Source: Chaetorhynchus papuensis
Lineage: Eukaryota > Chordata > Aves > Passeriformes > Rhipiduridae
DNA length: 64,000 nucleotides
Assembly (NCBI GenBank): GCA_013396525.1
Contig: VWYX01001276.1
Span: forward strand, 72,133 to 136,132
Reading direction: 5' to 3'
Part shown: piece by piece, positions 25,901 to 40,000 of the stretch
Layout: each line of letters starts with the position of its first letter
Numbering within the stretch: the first letter of the stretch is position 1
Made by a program: the position numbers and the translations under genes
Notes under the pieces: model-generated
Seen by the model: the letters and a program-made list of their open reading frames with translations, nothing else
What the model was told of the DNA's origin: nothing
The model's database searches: none

Positions 25901-28900
25901 TAAGGTGGATTGACTTGTAAGGTGGGTCGGCTTTGAGTTAGCTTAATTTAGCATCTTGTGGTGAAGCAAACTGAGCCACCCTAAATCATGAAGGCATACA
26001 AAGGTATGCTTTAGGAAGTATGATTACTGGAATGATGTGCTATGCATCAGGGGATTTCCTCTATGTTTTTCCCCCTATATGTTAGATGGTTATCTAGTTG
26101 TATTTCTGTCCTTTGTCCTGTCAGTGTCCTCTGAGTGAGCACTCACTGAATGCCAGAATTGGCATGAAAATCTCCGAGCCCAGGAGAAGGGAGATTCAGA
26201 TAAAATAATAGTTCCTATAAGGAATTTCTGTGATTCTGGATACAAAACCCCCCTCCAGTGTGTATTGTCTATCTGTCCTGCAACCTCAGTTAACCAGCAG
26301 GTGGGCTCCAAGCAGTATGAGTACCCCTCTGGATGCAGAAAGCAGGGTAGATAAGTTATGGGAGTGGTAAGTGTTTCTTCTTCTTTGCATGTTGTGCAAG
26401 AGAGACATCTGGAGAGGTGTCTTCAGCACAGTCATGTGGGGTGTTGAATTCTGGGCTTCGTGAAAAGGCTCATCTCGTTGGGATCCCCCTGTTCTACCTT
26501 GGCTAATCTGGCAGCCCTGAAACTGCCAGGTCAGCCACACAGTGACAAGGAGAGGGAGAAGCAGTACTGCCTGCTTTGCCAAGTGGTGTAGATTTCAGTA
26601 ACAATTTTTGGGTTTTGCATGAATGTATGTTTTACTTTAGGGAGTCAATGTTCAAATAAGGGGAAGCCATAGAATCATAGAATATCCTGAGTTTGGAAGG
26701 GACCAACATAAAATAAACAGAAGACCTAAAATGATTTTTTGATAAAAAAATCCATGGTTGCATACTTGGTACAAAATTATTTTTCTGCGAAGTAATAGTA
26801 CAGCTCATGAAAATGTTTATGATTTTACTTTTTTTCTTTATGGTTGATTAAAGTGCCTAATTCCCCCATACATTCCCCTTAAAAAACCTACCTCTCCTGT
26901 GTGTGTTGGTTTTTCTGGTATCAAATAACAGTTGCAGCTTTCTCTGAACTTATCCCTCGTCATTCTTCCTGATGTGGACCATGGTGGACATGAATTCTTA
27001 ATTAATGTTTTCTCTGTACTAATCTACATATAAGAGACAGAATGCTTAATGCATTTTAAATGCTGATGAAACTTAATGGGTAATTAGCTATAGTGTTTCT
27101 AGGGTGATGGAATTATAACTGCTGTATCTGAAGTAGTTCTTTGCTTCTGCTTACAAGACTGTATTTTCAGTTGCTTGTGATTGTACCAGACTTCTGCTAT
27201 TTGGGCTAAAAATTCCATCCCCAAGAGAAAAGCTGAGTAAGGATTGGCACATCTCAAATAATTCAGTAATTGCTAATTATTTCCACGTTGTGTGAACAGT
27301 GTCAGTCTTTCATAAGATGTACTCTGGACTGGGTGCTCTGGATGTGCTTGGCAAATGAATTTTTTTTATGTGGATTAGTTCAGTACCAGCCATGAGCTGC
27401 TACTGCTTTTGTTTTGTTTCAGATTCCAGCACGAACTTCCTCTTGTGTTAGAGATTTGGTTCTCCCAAGAGTGAGAGGTGGCACTATGCAATCTCCCTGC
27501 AGACTTCAGTGTAGACTAAAGCCCAGTACACCTGCCCCTCAGTATCAGCTGTTCTTCCAAGGGGCTGCCCCTCCGGAGTGTTGAGCTACACTGTCTTTCC
27601 ATGCACTGTGCAGCACCTGCTGAGCACCCTGCCTTCTTTAAAATGTTCATCTTTATCAGTGTAGGTGACTAAATCTGAGGAGACTTAGATCTGTGCTTTC
27701 GACCTTGCTGCTCTGGGCTTCTGCTAGCCTTCTTCACAGAAGTTCCTTCAATAGAGACCCGAGTTTGGTCCAGGGTTACATTCATTTCTTCTTTCTGTCT
27801 CATCAGGGACTTGTGTTGCCTGTGTAGCATCCAAATTTCTCTGAAAACTTAGTGAAACACAGCAGAAGCTGCCAAATGGTGGCTTCAGCAACAGAACGAG
27901 GGAGCAGATGAGATGATAGCGGTTTTAATCATAATTTAAACTCTGCCAGGGGGAAGCCCTTCTTTTTTCTCAAGTTATTTTTTGTAAAGGAGAGTATATT
28001 AAACCTATGATTACATCTGATTGGAAACTTTCTATGGAAAGATTTGGTACTTTTCACTAAGCAATTTTACTGTACTCAGTGCATTTGCACAAGTGCAAAT
28101 CTTTATACCCTCAGTTTTCAAACAACTTCTCCAGTTAAGTGACATCACTGTTGTAAGTGGAAAAGAAATAAAGACTTCTCTGTTGAAAAACAAAAAGAGA
28201 ATTCGATAAATCATCTTTTATAATTTTTTTTTCTTTTCTCTTGTAGAAAAAGTACAGAAAAGGATCTGTGGATATTTCAAGGATTAAATGTGTAGAAGTT
28301 GTAAATAGTGATGGTATTATTCCCTGTCAAAATAAATACCCATTTCAGGTATGTTTTTTTAATGCAAAATATATAAATTACAGTGCTCTTTTCAACAACA
28401 CCAAGTCATTTGGACAAAACTGCCCTTAAAGTTACAGTCAATTCCAAATACTGAGCCCATTCTCTGTCTCTTTGGGCTGGTGGGAGGCAGTTCAGGACCA
28501 GTGGCAAGCTCTGCTGCCCTTGTAGTCCTTTCCCTTGGGCGTTGGGCCACTGACACTTGGTCTTTTTCTTTTCCCCTCCCTCTTACCTTGAATTTTGACT
28601 GGAAACTGCCTTGCCCTGGTCTTCTGCTGAAACAAATAAGCTGGCAGCCCAGTTTCCCTGTCTTCATTCTTTCACATTAAATTAAATTTAATTACCATGA
28701 AATTATACAGACATAAGAAAATCAAAATAAAACTTGTTGCTTTATTTTTCTTTGTCAATTGAATGGAAATGAACACAGAAAACAAAGTGCTTAGAGGGGA
28801 AAAAGAAAAATGTGGGGGTTGGATGCTGTGCCTCCTTACTATAGAGGGAATGGTTGAAGTGAGAAGGGATTCCACTGCTGGAGAGGAGCAGCATTTCTCC

Positions 28901-31900
28901 CAGAGCAATACTTGCTTTCTGCCAGTACAAGCAGTGGAGAAATGAAAGAGTCACTCCAGATCAATACTGAATCAGAGGGGAGAATGTCTGATTACAAAGT
29001 AGCTTTCATTCATTAAATTGAACTGGTTTTAGAAAAAAAAATGTGAAGAATGAACAAAGCAAAGTGTGAAGCAAGCATTTTAAGGAATGCTGTCAAGATA
29101 AAATACCATAACAAAATTCTTCTTAATTGTCCTGAAAACGTCATATCTGAATAATAAACCTTAATAACCTTTCCCAGTTTCTGCATTTTGTGCCTGAATA
29201 CACTAATTTTGCCAAATGTAACAATCATTTGTCTTGTTCCATTTCCTCTGTTTCGTGAGGAAGAAATGAATTAACATTGAGGTGAACGTGTTTTGATTAT
29301 TTCTCTTCTCCCCTCCAGGTTGTATATGATGCTAATACACTTTATATTTTTGCTCCGAGTGCACAAAGCCGGGATCAGTGGGTGAGGAACCTGAAAGAAG
29401 GTAATGGGAATTGTTTATACTTAGCATCTTACATAGGCAGACACCTTTTCTTGAGCTGACTGCATGGATTGGAGTTACCTTGGTGCTGTGTTTTGGATTT
29501 GTGGCCAAAAAAGTGTTGAAAACGTCCTGGTGTTGTAGCTGCTGCTGAGCAGTGCTTGCGCTGCGTGGAGGATTTGCCTTCCTCCTCCTCTGCCCCTGCA
29601 GTGAGGAGATTGGGGGTGGACAAGAGGGTGGGGGGAGGCGACACAGCCAGGACAGCAGGCCTGGACTGACCAAAGGGATATTCCAGGCCATACAAGGTTG
29701 TGCTCAGCAATAAAAGGTGAGGAAGACAGGGATTAGGGTTTTTGGCTTCCCTATTGGCTGCTGCCTGCGGACTGGCTGGGCACTGGTGTGCTTGTGGGAG
29801 ATGGTGAGTGCTTTACTTTACGTTACTTCTGGGCTATTTTTTTCTCTCTTTTTTTCTCTCTTTTGGTTATCAAACTGTCTTTATCTCAAGCCAAAAGTTT
29901 TTATCTCTTGTTCTTTCTATTCTTTCCCCCATCCCACTGAGTTGGGGGAGTGGGTGAATGCCTGCATGGGTGCTTAGCTGCTGGCTAGCATCAACTCACA
30001 ACAAATCACAAAAATAAAATGGTAGAGTTTCTGCTGCTTGTATCCACCGATTTTAATGTTTTATTGGGTTTGCTCATCGCTTGCACACACAGGGTGTGAT
30101 ATCAGGTACTGAGAGCCTCAAGTACGCAGACTGATCTAGTTTGTTTTTGTGAAGTGCAGCTGCAATCAGAAATTGACTCTGCTTTTGCACAATGAGTTAA
30201 AAAGTTTATCCAAGCTAGTTGATAGCATCACTGAAAAGTTTTGTTTGGATGTAGTTAGACAACATTGTGGGCCTTAAGCTGATGTAAAAAGATAGGAGTT
30301 ATCTCTGCTGAGCTGTGATCAGATAATTGCTTTCACAGTGAGTAAAGAGTTTTTTTTTAATGAGCCTCTTAATGTCCTCTCTCACCATCAAATGCTCACA
30401 CTAATTACAGATGGTCTGTAAAGTAATAATGATTTCTGGGCTGGGGATCAGAGGGCAAGGAGTGACCTCTGAAACTCAGCAAGCCCATAGCACGGGGTAA
30501 GGAGCCTTCCAGTCCTAACTAAAAAATTGTGCCACAGAATAGAGATAAATATCAGCTGTCTTTCCCTCCAGAACACTGTTTGTAGATGAATTTGAGTCAC
30601 TTGCAACAGTAATGAGGAGGCAGAGCTCCCAGAGCCTACACAGCTGCCTGACTGCTTCGCATGGTGCAGGGTCTCCTTTCATTGATGCACCAAACCCCTG
30701 CTAGGATGGTTGGTGTAGGTGGGGACTGTGGCACTCCCTTCTGGAATAAAGTTATTACCCTAAATATATCCTCTGTGATTGTTGTATCACCTCCATGTAA
30801 GCTTGCAACCAGAGATGCAACGCTAAAGTAAGGGCAAGCAAAGATTATGCCTCGTGTCAAAGATATTGTAATGTGTATTGAAAATTACCCTCTTGCAGAT
30901 TTTTTTTTGTATCTTTCAATATATACTCTTTTTCTTCTTCTAGAAATAAAGAACAACAGCAATATAATGGTAAAATACCATCCTAAATTCTGGACAGAGG
31001 GAATTTATCAATGCTGCAGACAGACAGAAAAATTAGCACCTGGCTGTGAAAAATATAGTCTTTTTGAAAACAGTAAGTACATATGTTTTCATATGAAGTT
31101 GTTCTGGCATATTTTTGTGCTTTTTTATATAATTCTGTCATCCCACCTAAATGCCCTGGGTATTAGGCAAATTCATAGAGCAGAATCAATCACTGATACT
31201 GTGCCTAAGTAAGTCAAAATTAATTTCCAAGTATCCTGTAAAAAATAGAAAAGCCAGCAAAATACCCTTGCCAAAAAAAGTGTTTAGAGAAATCAGAAAT
31301 GAATTATTAAAGTTGCTGAATTTCATTCGTTTTTTTTCTCCCATTTGAAACTTATATGACCAAGTTTTTACCTCAGACTGAGGAGAAAAATTTATGGGAA
31401 AAAGATTAATCTAGAAATCTTGGCAGCTCTTCAGCTATTTATTAAAACCGCTGCATACCCATGTGAAAGAATAATAACTGCATTGCATTCAATGTTACTA
31501 CACCAAGCTAAAAATGATACAAGAAGGTTTAATGTGTTTGCAGACACTGGACTGAATTTTCTCAGAGGTTTGTAAACGTCCCTATGCTGAACCTGGATGA
31601 GCTGTGACTTCTGTAGGCACCACATCTTCCAGCAACCAGATTGAAGGTGCTGCTGCTCCAACAGTGGGTGCTGTAGCATGCACTGCTGTGGCACTGCAAT
31701 GTTGTCCAACAAAGGATCTAGTAATTATTTACTCCTCAATTTAAGGAAAATTCCATAGTAGAAAAAGAAATTCAGCCATTGCTTATCTCCCATTTAAATC
31801 TGTGGCACCCAATGATTTCTTATGTCAGCACAGGCAGTGGGGGGGACTGGGGGATTTAGTTTAATTAGAAGGCTTGAAGAATAAACAGTGGCTTGTGGCT

Positions 31901-34900
31901 GATCTGATTCAACAAAACAAAAAGCATGACATATAACTCAGCCTTTTAAATGTCTAAAAAAAGCAGTGTAGGAGAAAAATAATTTTGGATCTGAGAGATG
32001 TCATAAGAAAATACCTACAACTGTTATGCTTTACTCAGCAAAGCAAGGGTCAGGGGCTTATTTTTTTTAAAAGGGCAGATGTTAATACTAACAGACTTTT
32101 ACGTCATCATGGTGACAAGCACAGTGCTTCATTTTCTTATGCTTTTTTAAATCTCTATGCCTCTTTTACTTCTCATAAATTTTTGCATCTGAGGGCTGGT
32201 TCAGGGTTCTCTATGGCATGCTCTGGTGTGGCATAGATGTTGCCAAATCTGTGGTCACTGTAACCTGCTGGTCGATTTAGTTTTTGTGAGAATATTTAAT
32301 CCTTTTTCCTATAGCTTAATTGGAGTTGTCTTTGCTTTCTGAATTTCTAAGCCATACCGAAGGCTTGTTAAGACATTAAAGCCTTTATCTGAAATTTAAA
32401 CCTTTTATTTAGTTTTTAAATTTATAGTTAAATGAATAGGCATAAATCCTCTCCTGTGCTTTGTTTCTAGATGTAATGAGATTGTCCTCTTCGATACCAG
32501 AAAAAAGTGCGGTAGGTAGAATCTTTAAAATATTGAATAGATAATTGCTGCTTTTTGAAAAAGAGCTTACATTCCTCAAAATACCTGCCATATCCTGGAG
32601 AAAAGGTCTATTTCTGTATGCATCCATGGGCATCATGCTCTGTCTCAGGGTGAAAAAGGTCCCGCTGAAATGTAGCTGCATCTGTTAGCTGTATCTGTGC
32701 TGCTGGTGGAAGAGCCAGCTTTGCTCTTTGCTGGCAGCTGCAGGGCAGCAGCACAAACCAGCCCCACGGACAGCACCTGCATGGTTTGCTGCCACATACC
32801 CCAGCTGCCCCCAGGCCACCACAGGACTAGCCCAGCTTTTGCCTCCAGGATGCCCTGGCGTGAGGGTAAGGGTGAATGGGGTGCAGAAATGGAGCAGGGT
32901 GGGGTGGTAATAATGCTGTGTTGTTTTCAGAGAAGGCCTCCACCACCTGTTCCTGTTGAAGAAAATGGGAATGAAGAGGAGGAGATAGTGGTAGCAATGT
33001 ATGACTTTGAACCTACAGAACACCACGATTTAAGATTAGAGAAAGGTGAAGAATACACAGTGATTGAGAAGAATGACATTCATTGGTGGAAGGCGAGAGA
33101 CAAATATGGGTAAAAATGACTTCCTTGTTGTTTGTTATAAAGTTCATAAGGTTATTTTCAAGTTGTAGAAGTTTATATTGACTATGTGTCAACAAATAAC
33201 TGCATTAGACCTCACATTAGGCCCAGGCTCTGAAATCTCATCCATGTATTCTCATGCAGAAACCAATTTTAAAAAGTGCAGTACTCGATAGATAGATTGT
33301 GGGACCCAAGTGTAAAGACAGTTGCAGAACTGGAAGCCTTTTCAATTATGTTTACTTTCCAATTTTATGGTTCCCCAATTAAAGCACCAGCCATCCTTTA
33401 AAATCTCACTAGACTGGTACAGTATTCCCACTTCCCTGGGGAACATATCATTAGGGAGCAATATGGTTAACATTTAGCTCAGCAGGCTCCAGACTTGAAT
33501 AATCATAATTTTATTTAATAGCTGGATCATTAGGGACAATCTTTGAATAAGTTGAGAGAGGATTGCAGTGAGATGCTTTAATGACTACAACTTCACATCC
33601 CCGTATTAGAATTTTCCCTGTGGTTTCAAAGATGAAAGTTTTCATATTTCAATATTTATCAGGTTCCTGTTGCCATATGTTATGGGTGTTTGTGAGTTAT
33701 CAGGCTGTGTCAGGCTCCAGAGGTATTTCCCGTGGCTGACTGGGACTTCTGAGTGCAGAGGAGCGACAGAGCAGCAGAGGGTTCCTCACCCCTTCTGCTG
33801 GTTTTCTTGGACACTTCTGCTGCCCATGACACTTTTCTAGGGGCACTGAAAGTTAATGTGGAAATGCTGATGTGAAAAATTAGTTTCTGAATAGTCAGCA
33901 GTAGAGTGGGTGGGTCAGTAATTAATAAATTACATCGAGAGACCTCTGGTAATTAGCAGAATGAAACTAGTGTCTTCTTTACATGTTTTCACTCAGATTA
34001 TATATTCTATATTTTTTTAGAAAACAAGGATATATTCCAAGCAACTATGTAACAGGAAAGAAGTCCAACAACCTTGATCAGTATGAGTAAGTGAATGCTT
34101 GAATTAAAATTTGAAATATCATAAAATGAAACCTATGCTTCAAGGATGACAATGTATTTTTAGCATTTTGAAAGCAACTGTTCACATACGAGAGCACCTA
34201 GAGGTTAAACTTAAACAACTGAAATAGGCATATATTTTTTCAGATTCTCCTCATTGATTATGGTGGGATTTATTATGTAGGGTGGAGTCAGTGAGACAGC
34301 CATCAGGCATGTAGTATTTAGGCTATCACTATTAAAGCAAAAAAAACCCCTCTTAATTCTCTGATAGACAAAGGGAAACTTTGAAGGAAATTTACCCGTT
34401 ATAAGTTTGCTAAATGTGGTTTTAATAGTAAGGTCACATGTCTATCCAAAGTTTGTAGCAGTAAACAGTAGATGAGAAAACCGTGAAAATCACTCCAAGT
34501 CAACATAAAAGACTGGATATTTTGGAAGCTCTAGTTTTCAAGAAAATATGTAATTTGGTGCATTTTAGGTTTCAATGTATGCATGTAGCTTAACAGCTGT
34601 AAAAGTCTGGCTTTTTTTTTTTTTAATGCTTTTTCCAGTTGATGTTTAATTAGGCAGTACTTATTGAAGAACATCAGGGTAAAATTTAACATGATAGTCT
34701 CTAAACATCGTTGCAGCATAAACTGCTGTGCCTGAGAATGTAGGACATACTTCATGACTTTTAGATAAAATGGAGCTGTAAGAAAATAATAAATAAAACC
34801 AATTTTCGAAGCTACATTAGTAGCGCCAAAACTTTACACTCAGCTACATATGGCTCCTACTACTATGTTTTGACAGAAGGCAGAATTTCATCTGGGATTT

Positions 34901-36969
34901 TGCCCTTGGCTTGACTAGAGGGAATTCTTTGTTGCTTTCTCATCTTAGAAACTCTTGCTGAGAGTTCTGCCCTGCTCTGGGCCAGGCTGCAGGGCTGACA
35001 GAAAGGGAAGGAAGGAACTGGACTGCCTTATCTGGTCTGGCCACTTTGTGCTTTTACCACCTTGGGGCTGTAATTCTGAGACACTGCGCAGTGCAGGGAG
35101 CATTACTCTAGGTCATGTACCAACTGCAAGAAACCACTGTCTCCAGAACGGGCAGCATCTGGTTAAAGGCTGCTGTCCCACTTCCCTGCTTGGTTTCTGC
35201 AGTACCAGCGTAGCTCAAAACAACTGCACCACACCATTTGCGAACTGCCTGGTTTTCCTTTTTTAGTATTCTCTGTGACTGGCTGGCATGCTGGTGCTTC
35301 TGTGGCTGCTTTAACCTGCACATGCAGCACAGAGCTCAGAGATGTGCAGCCATGACACTTAATTCATAATTCCAGCCTCCCCTTTGCTAGGTGGGTGCTC
35401 CCTGGAAGCCCAGAAGTATGGAGATACTGAATGACAGAGCAGTCTGACCCGCAGCTCCACGGGTGGTTTGACTGGTGTGCAGGCAGCTGCTTCCCCAGGG
35501 CTGCCAGCCTTCCCCTTGGGCTGCTCTTCACAGCAACTACTGCCATCAGCCTGAGTGTGTTGGACAAATGGTTTTTCCAAAACTTACAGCAGTTCCCTGA
35601 GTTTTATGGGCTTTTGTAGGATCTCACTGGATTTGTACCGGGTTTTTTTAATGGGATAACTGAACAGTGTAGTAGGGACTGATTTTTTGCATGTTACCAA
35701 AGGTTCAATTCTTGATCTTCATTTATCATAAAATTATTTGATCTCTAGCTTCATAATACTTTGCTTAAAGCATTTTAGGTAAATCATGCACCTTGGGGAA
35801 GTTTTATTGACTGATGTTGTGTTGCAGGTGGTACAGCCGAAACCTGAACAGAAGCAAGGCAGAGCAGCTCCTCAGAAATGAGGTGAGCACATCAGCCTTG
35901 CAATATCAAATGTGAAATTAAATTCAGATACCTTCTTTAGTTAAAGCAGAGGGTTATTTTGGCAAGTTCATATCCTGGAACCAAGTGAGTCATGTAGCTT
36001 AAAACCAGTTGCACAAAACTGTCAATGTGCTTGTGTTTTAGGATAAAGAAGGTGGTTTTGTGGTGAGAGACTCCAGTCAGCCTGGCCTGTATACTGTTTC
36101 CCTTTATACAAAATTTGGAGGGTGAGTTCCTGTGGCTTCTCTGCGCACCTTGTCTCGTCTGAATCTGTTTGTATCCATATCCAAATTCATTGGCTGGGGG
36201 AAAGCCCAGGAGAGAGCACAGTAAAGGAACAAGAGCTGCTATGACAGAAGAGATGGGTGACTAAAATGAACTTTTCAACTCCATGGTTAGGTCCCATTTG
36301 GTTTAATCCAGTGAAGACCTTAACCGCCACCCAAAGAAGGTTTTGCCCTCCCACCCCATTTGGTCTCTTCTCTCCTGCCAGCCTGCATTTGTGTCTGCAT
36401 GTGTGAGCTGGGCTGAAAATTAACCTTTTCTAGGTTAATCTTCAACTTGGTTTGAGCACTGAGATGAAGGCAAGTTGCCAGTACTTAGGATGTTTGATAT
36501 TCAGGCTGTTCCCAAAGTGTGTGGTACTGGGCACCTGTGCTGGCCCTTTCAGTTTACTTTTCCTTGTCAATGCGCTCCTCTTCAAAAATTCACACTAAAT
36601 GACATGATATTATTGCTAATTGTTATTGTTATTGTTTTTCCAGGGAAGGTTCATCAGGAATAAGACACTACCATATAAAAGAAACGGTGACGTCACCAAA
36701 ACAGTACTACCTCGCAGAAAAACATGTCTTTAACTCCATTCCAGAAATAATTGAGTATCACAGCCATAACGCAGCAGGTAGATGAATTGGATTCTTTCTG
36801 TCACTTAAGGTTGATTTGAAAAGGAGTTTGAGACATTTTAATGTTTTAATGAAATTTGTGGGGTGTGGGGGGCGGGGTTGGATCCTTCCTTTTCAGGGAG
36901 TCATGAAAAACTGCAGTTTCACAGTATTTCAATATGGACAAGAATTTGAAAGGTTTTGCATGTACATAT

Positions 36970-37011
<42 letters not shown>

Positions 37012-40000
37012 GTAATGTAAAATCTTACTGTCCCCAGAGTAACAGAAGAATAGCTGTATCAAGTCAGGAAAAATTGCTCACTTAGCTCCACATAGTGGTT
37101 CTGTCAGCTGCCTGTAACCCACAGCAGATGGACAGGGATGGTACCCAGAATACTCTCCAGGCCCTAGCTTTTTACCTGCTGGTCACTGCCACTTGAAGTG
37201 ATCTAACCTTCCCATATAGCAAACAGCTGGGGAGAACAGTAATGTGTTGCTTAGAAAATCCTTACTCCAGATCCATAGCTGATGGCTGATGCTGGTCTCT
37301 GCCCACTGTATAATGGAATGGGCAGTGTATAGGAACTGGGTTCAAGGCACAGATACTAATACTTGTTTTTTCCAAGTCTGGTCTGTGCATAAATCTCACT
37401 CATGAGCTACAGTTTCCAGATCTTTACATCAAACTCAGATGGCCCAGCATTTTCTGATGACATTCTGGAAAACACACCTCGAAAACCTACCCCTACTTTT
37501 CATTTACTATAACTGATTTTTCGACATATTTTTACTTGGAGTCTGCAGTGAACAAGAGGCTGAGTTGCTGCCTGGCGCTGTTTCAGAAGTAAACTGTGTC
37601 TCTTGAATTATCATTGAACCTCAGGTCTCGTTACCAGGCTGCGTTACCCAGTGACCCCAAAGAAGACGGCAGCACCAACGACAGCAGGATTCAGCTATGG
37701 TGATTGCCTGTTATGTTCATCTACACGTGTATTTTCTGATGATTTTATGTATGCTAAGATGCTACAATACTTTCTAAAAGTTTTGAAAAGATCCAATTCT
37801 GTGCTGTGATTGGCTTTGTGAACTTACACTGGTTCAAGTAGTACTTTCAAGGCCCTTGCTCAGAGTATCAGCATGCAAAGGCACCCCAGCTGGTGGTGTG
37901 CCAGGGACAGCAGTGAAGAGAGGCAGAATGTCACAGGTGTTCCAGGGGAATTTGGTATTTTCCTTCATGCTTTCTGCCATGGATACCTTGAGCTCTGCCT
38001 TATTAGAGAGCTGTGCCTTTGGCTCCTTCATTAGTCTTCAGACTTCTGACTCAAACTTGACCCTTTGATCTTTGTTGAGGGGTAACTTTTTTAAGATATA
38101 AATTTGGAATAGCCATTTTACAAGCATGGCATACCAGGTGATGTGAGCAACTTCTATGCACTGGCATAACTTTCTGTGGTGGCATTTTGTTGAAGTCAAA
38201 TCTGATAGTATCAGTATGTAACTACTGGCCTCAGGAAAGTTTGCATTTTGACGTCTGTGTGAGTCAGGAGTTGCTTAAAGGTCACATCTACCTAAAAGTT
38301 TGTTTTGTGAGGTATAGAAGTCTTCAGATTTCAAGTTAATTCTTAGGCATTTTCTACCTAAATTCCTTAATCTGCTACTAATCCAGTTTCCCTTTCCTCT
38401 TCCTTGTCCCCTGCCAGCTGAGTAGGTTCCTTAACTGTTTGTTAATTTGTTTTGTTTTTCAGAGAAGTGGGAAATTAATCCCTCGGAACTGACATTCATG
38501 AGGGAGCTGGGCAGCGGTCTGTTCGGCGTGGTGCGCCTTGGCAAGTGGAGGGCGCAGTACAAAGTGGCCATCAAGGCAATTCGGGAAGGCGCAATGTACG
38601 AAGAGGACTTCATTGAAGAAGCTAAAGTAATGATGTGAGTTGTGTGCTTGGCACTTTGGTTTCCAGTCCTAGGCCTCTGATGCTGTATACTGGTTATAAA
38701 TAAACGCTGGGGGAGGTGGTATTTCTGCAGTTTTGTGTGGTGGAGAAGTAGCACTGGGTGGAGGAAGTACTAACGGCATGATCTCAATCTTTTTCAGGAA
38801 GCTAACACATCCTAAACTAGTTCAGCTGTATGGTGTGTGCACACAACAGAGGCCCATTTACATCGTGACAGAGTTCATGGAGCATGGCTGCCTTCTCAAT
38901 TACCTGAGACAAAAACGGGGAGTTTTGAGTAAAGACACTCTGCTTACTATGTGCCAAGATGTATGTGAGGGAATGGAGTACCTGGAGAGAAACAGCTTTA
39001 TCCACAGAGACCTGGTAACATCCCACTGGGCAATACACTCCTCTTTGAAATTTTTGGTTTTGAACGTACCTATTCCTCTTTGAAACAGCCTGTTTGTTTA
39101 CAACTGCTTGTGTTCTTGTAGAAAACTGAGTGGATGAATTTGGTTCTTTAGGGTCTAATCAAGTCTCTAAAACTGCTCTGTACAGAAAATGATGAGAGGT
39201 TTTTCTCTCCCAAGAAAATGGAATAAAATCTCTCTGAAATGTTTATAAATAGTAGCGGTTTGTGCTGACATGATAGCCTATCTCCATTCTGTATTGGTGC
39301 CATTTTCACCACACATTAATCCCTTGAGATGATAATTTTTTTCTGGTGATTTTTTATACAGTAGTATAGTTGTCAAAATGGTACTATCAAGAGGAGATGC
39401 ACATGTATTTTTATAATGAGAATACACCACTGAACTTGGTAAATGGTTTAACTTGCCAAGCAATGAATACAAAGATCTGATTAGATTGCTGACATTTGTC
39501 TGCAAGAGACTCCGAGTTTTTCATCCAGCTCTAACCATTCCCCTTGCAGGCTGCCCGGAACTGCTTGGTGAGTGACTCAGGAGTGGTCAAAGTCTCGGAT
39601 TTTGGAATGACAAGGTATGTGTGAGTATGCAAATGTATTTATAGAGATTTGGAAAAATTCACCTAAACTTTGTACTTAGCCCAAAGGCAACACAGACCAA
39701 GCAAAATTACATACAAAAATGATCTTTTTGACCTCTATAGGGAGCAGCCTTTGGTGGTTTTTTTTTCCTTTTTCTTTTCTAGTGCCTTTAATGCTTGCTT
39801 GTTCTCTAGTCACGTGTTGATTTCCTTACTCATTTTAAAAAAGACATATTGGAGCTTGTGTTTCAGAGAGCAGAGCTGCTGCAGAGATAATAGTTAATCT
39901 GTATTTTGGTAAACAGATGTTAGAAAGAGGGTGTTCAGTGAGTTTGGGATTCTCTTGGGATAGGTGGTTCAGAGTTGCATCATGCTAGCTGAAGAGCTGG

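Larger units (their letters stand above)
13946..28246 (+). other. TEC intron between coding exons 1 and 2 (14.3 kb)
   Basis: Bounded by donor GTAGGA and acceptor TTGTAG. Holds minus-strand CR1 pieces (about 14985-15345 and 15917-16262), a CR1 tip (26668-26712), a CpG-rich block (about 19330-19760) and short duplications. I see no other exons in it. Confidence 0.85.

Noticed and set aside
31219..31282. Candidate TEC linker exon reading [12 protein letters not shown] between coding exons 4 and 6
   Set aside because: It vaguely resembles the mammalian IRKALPP segment, but no acceptor gives the needed phase and the donor (GTGTTT) is poor. The 41-bp exon at 32471-32511 fits phase, length and splice sites.
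38431..38754. 107-codon minus-strand frame
   Set aside because: It is antisense to the TEC kinase N-lobe exon at 38463-38634, which has clear splice sites and conserved kinase motifs.
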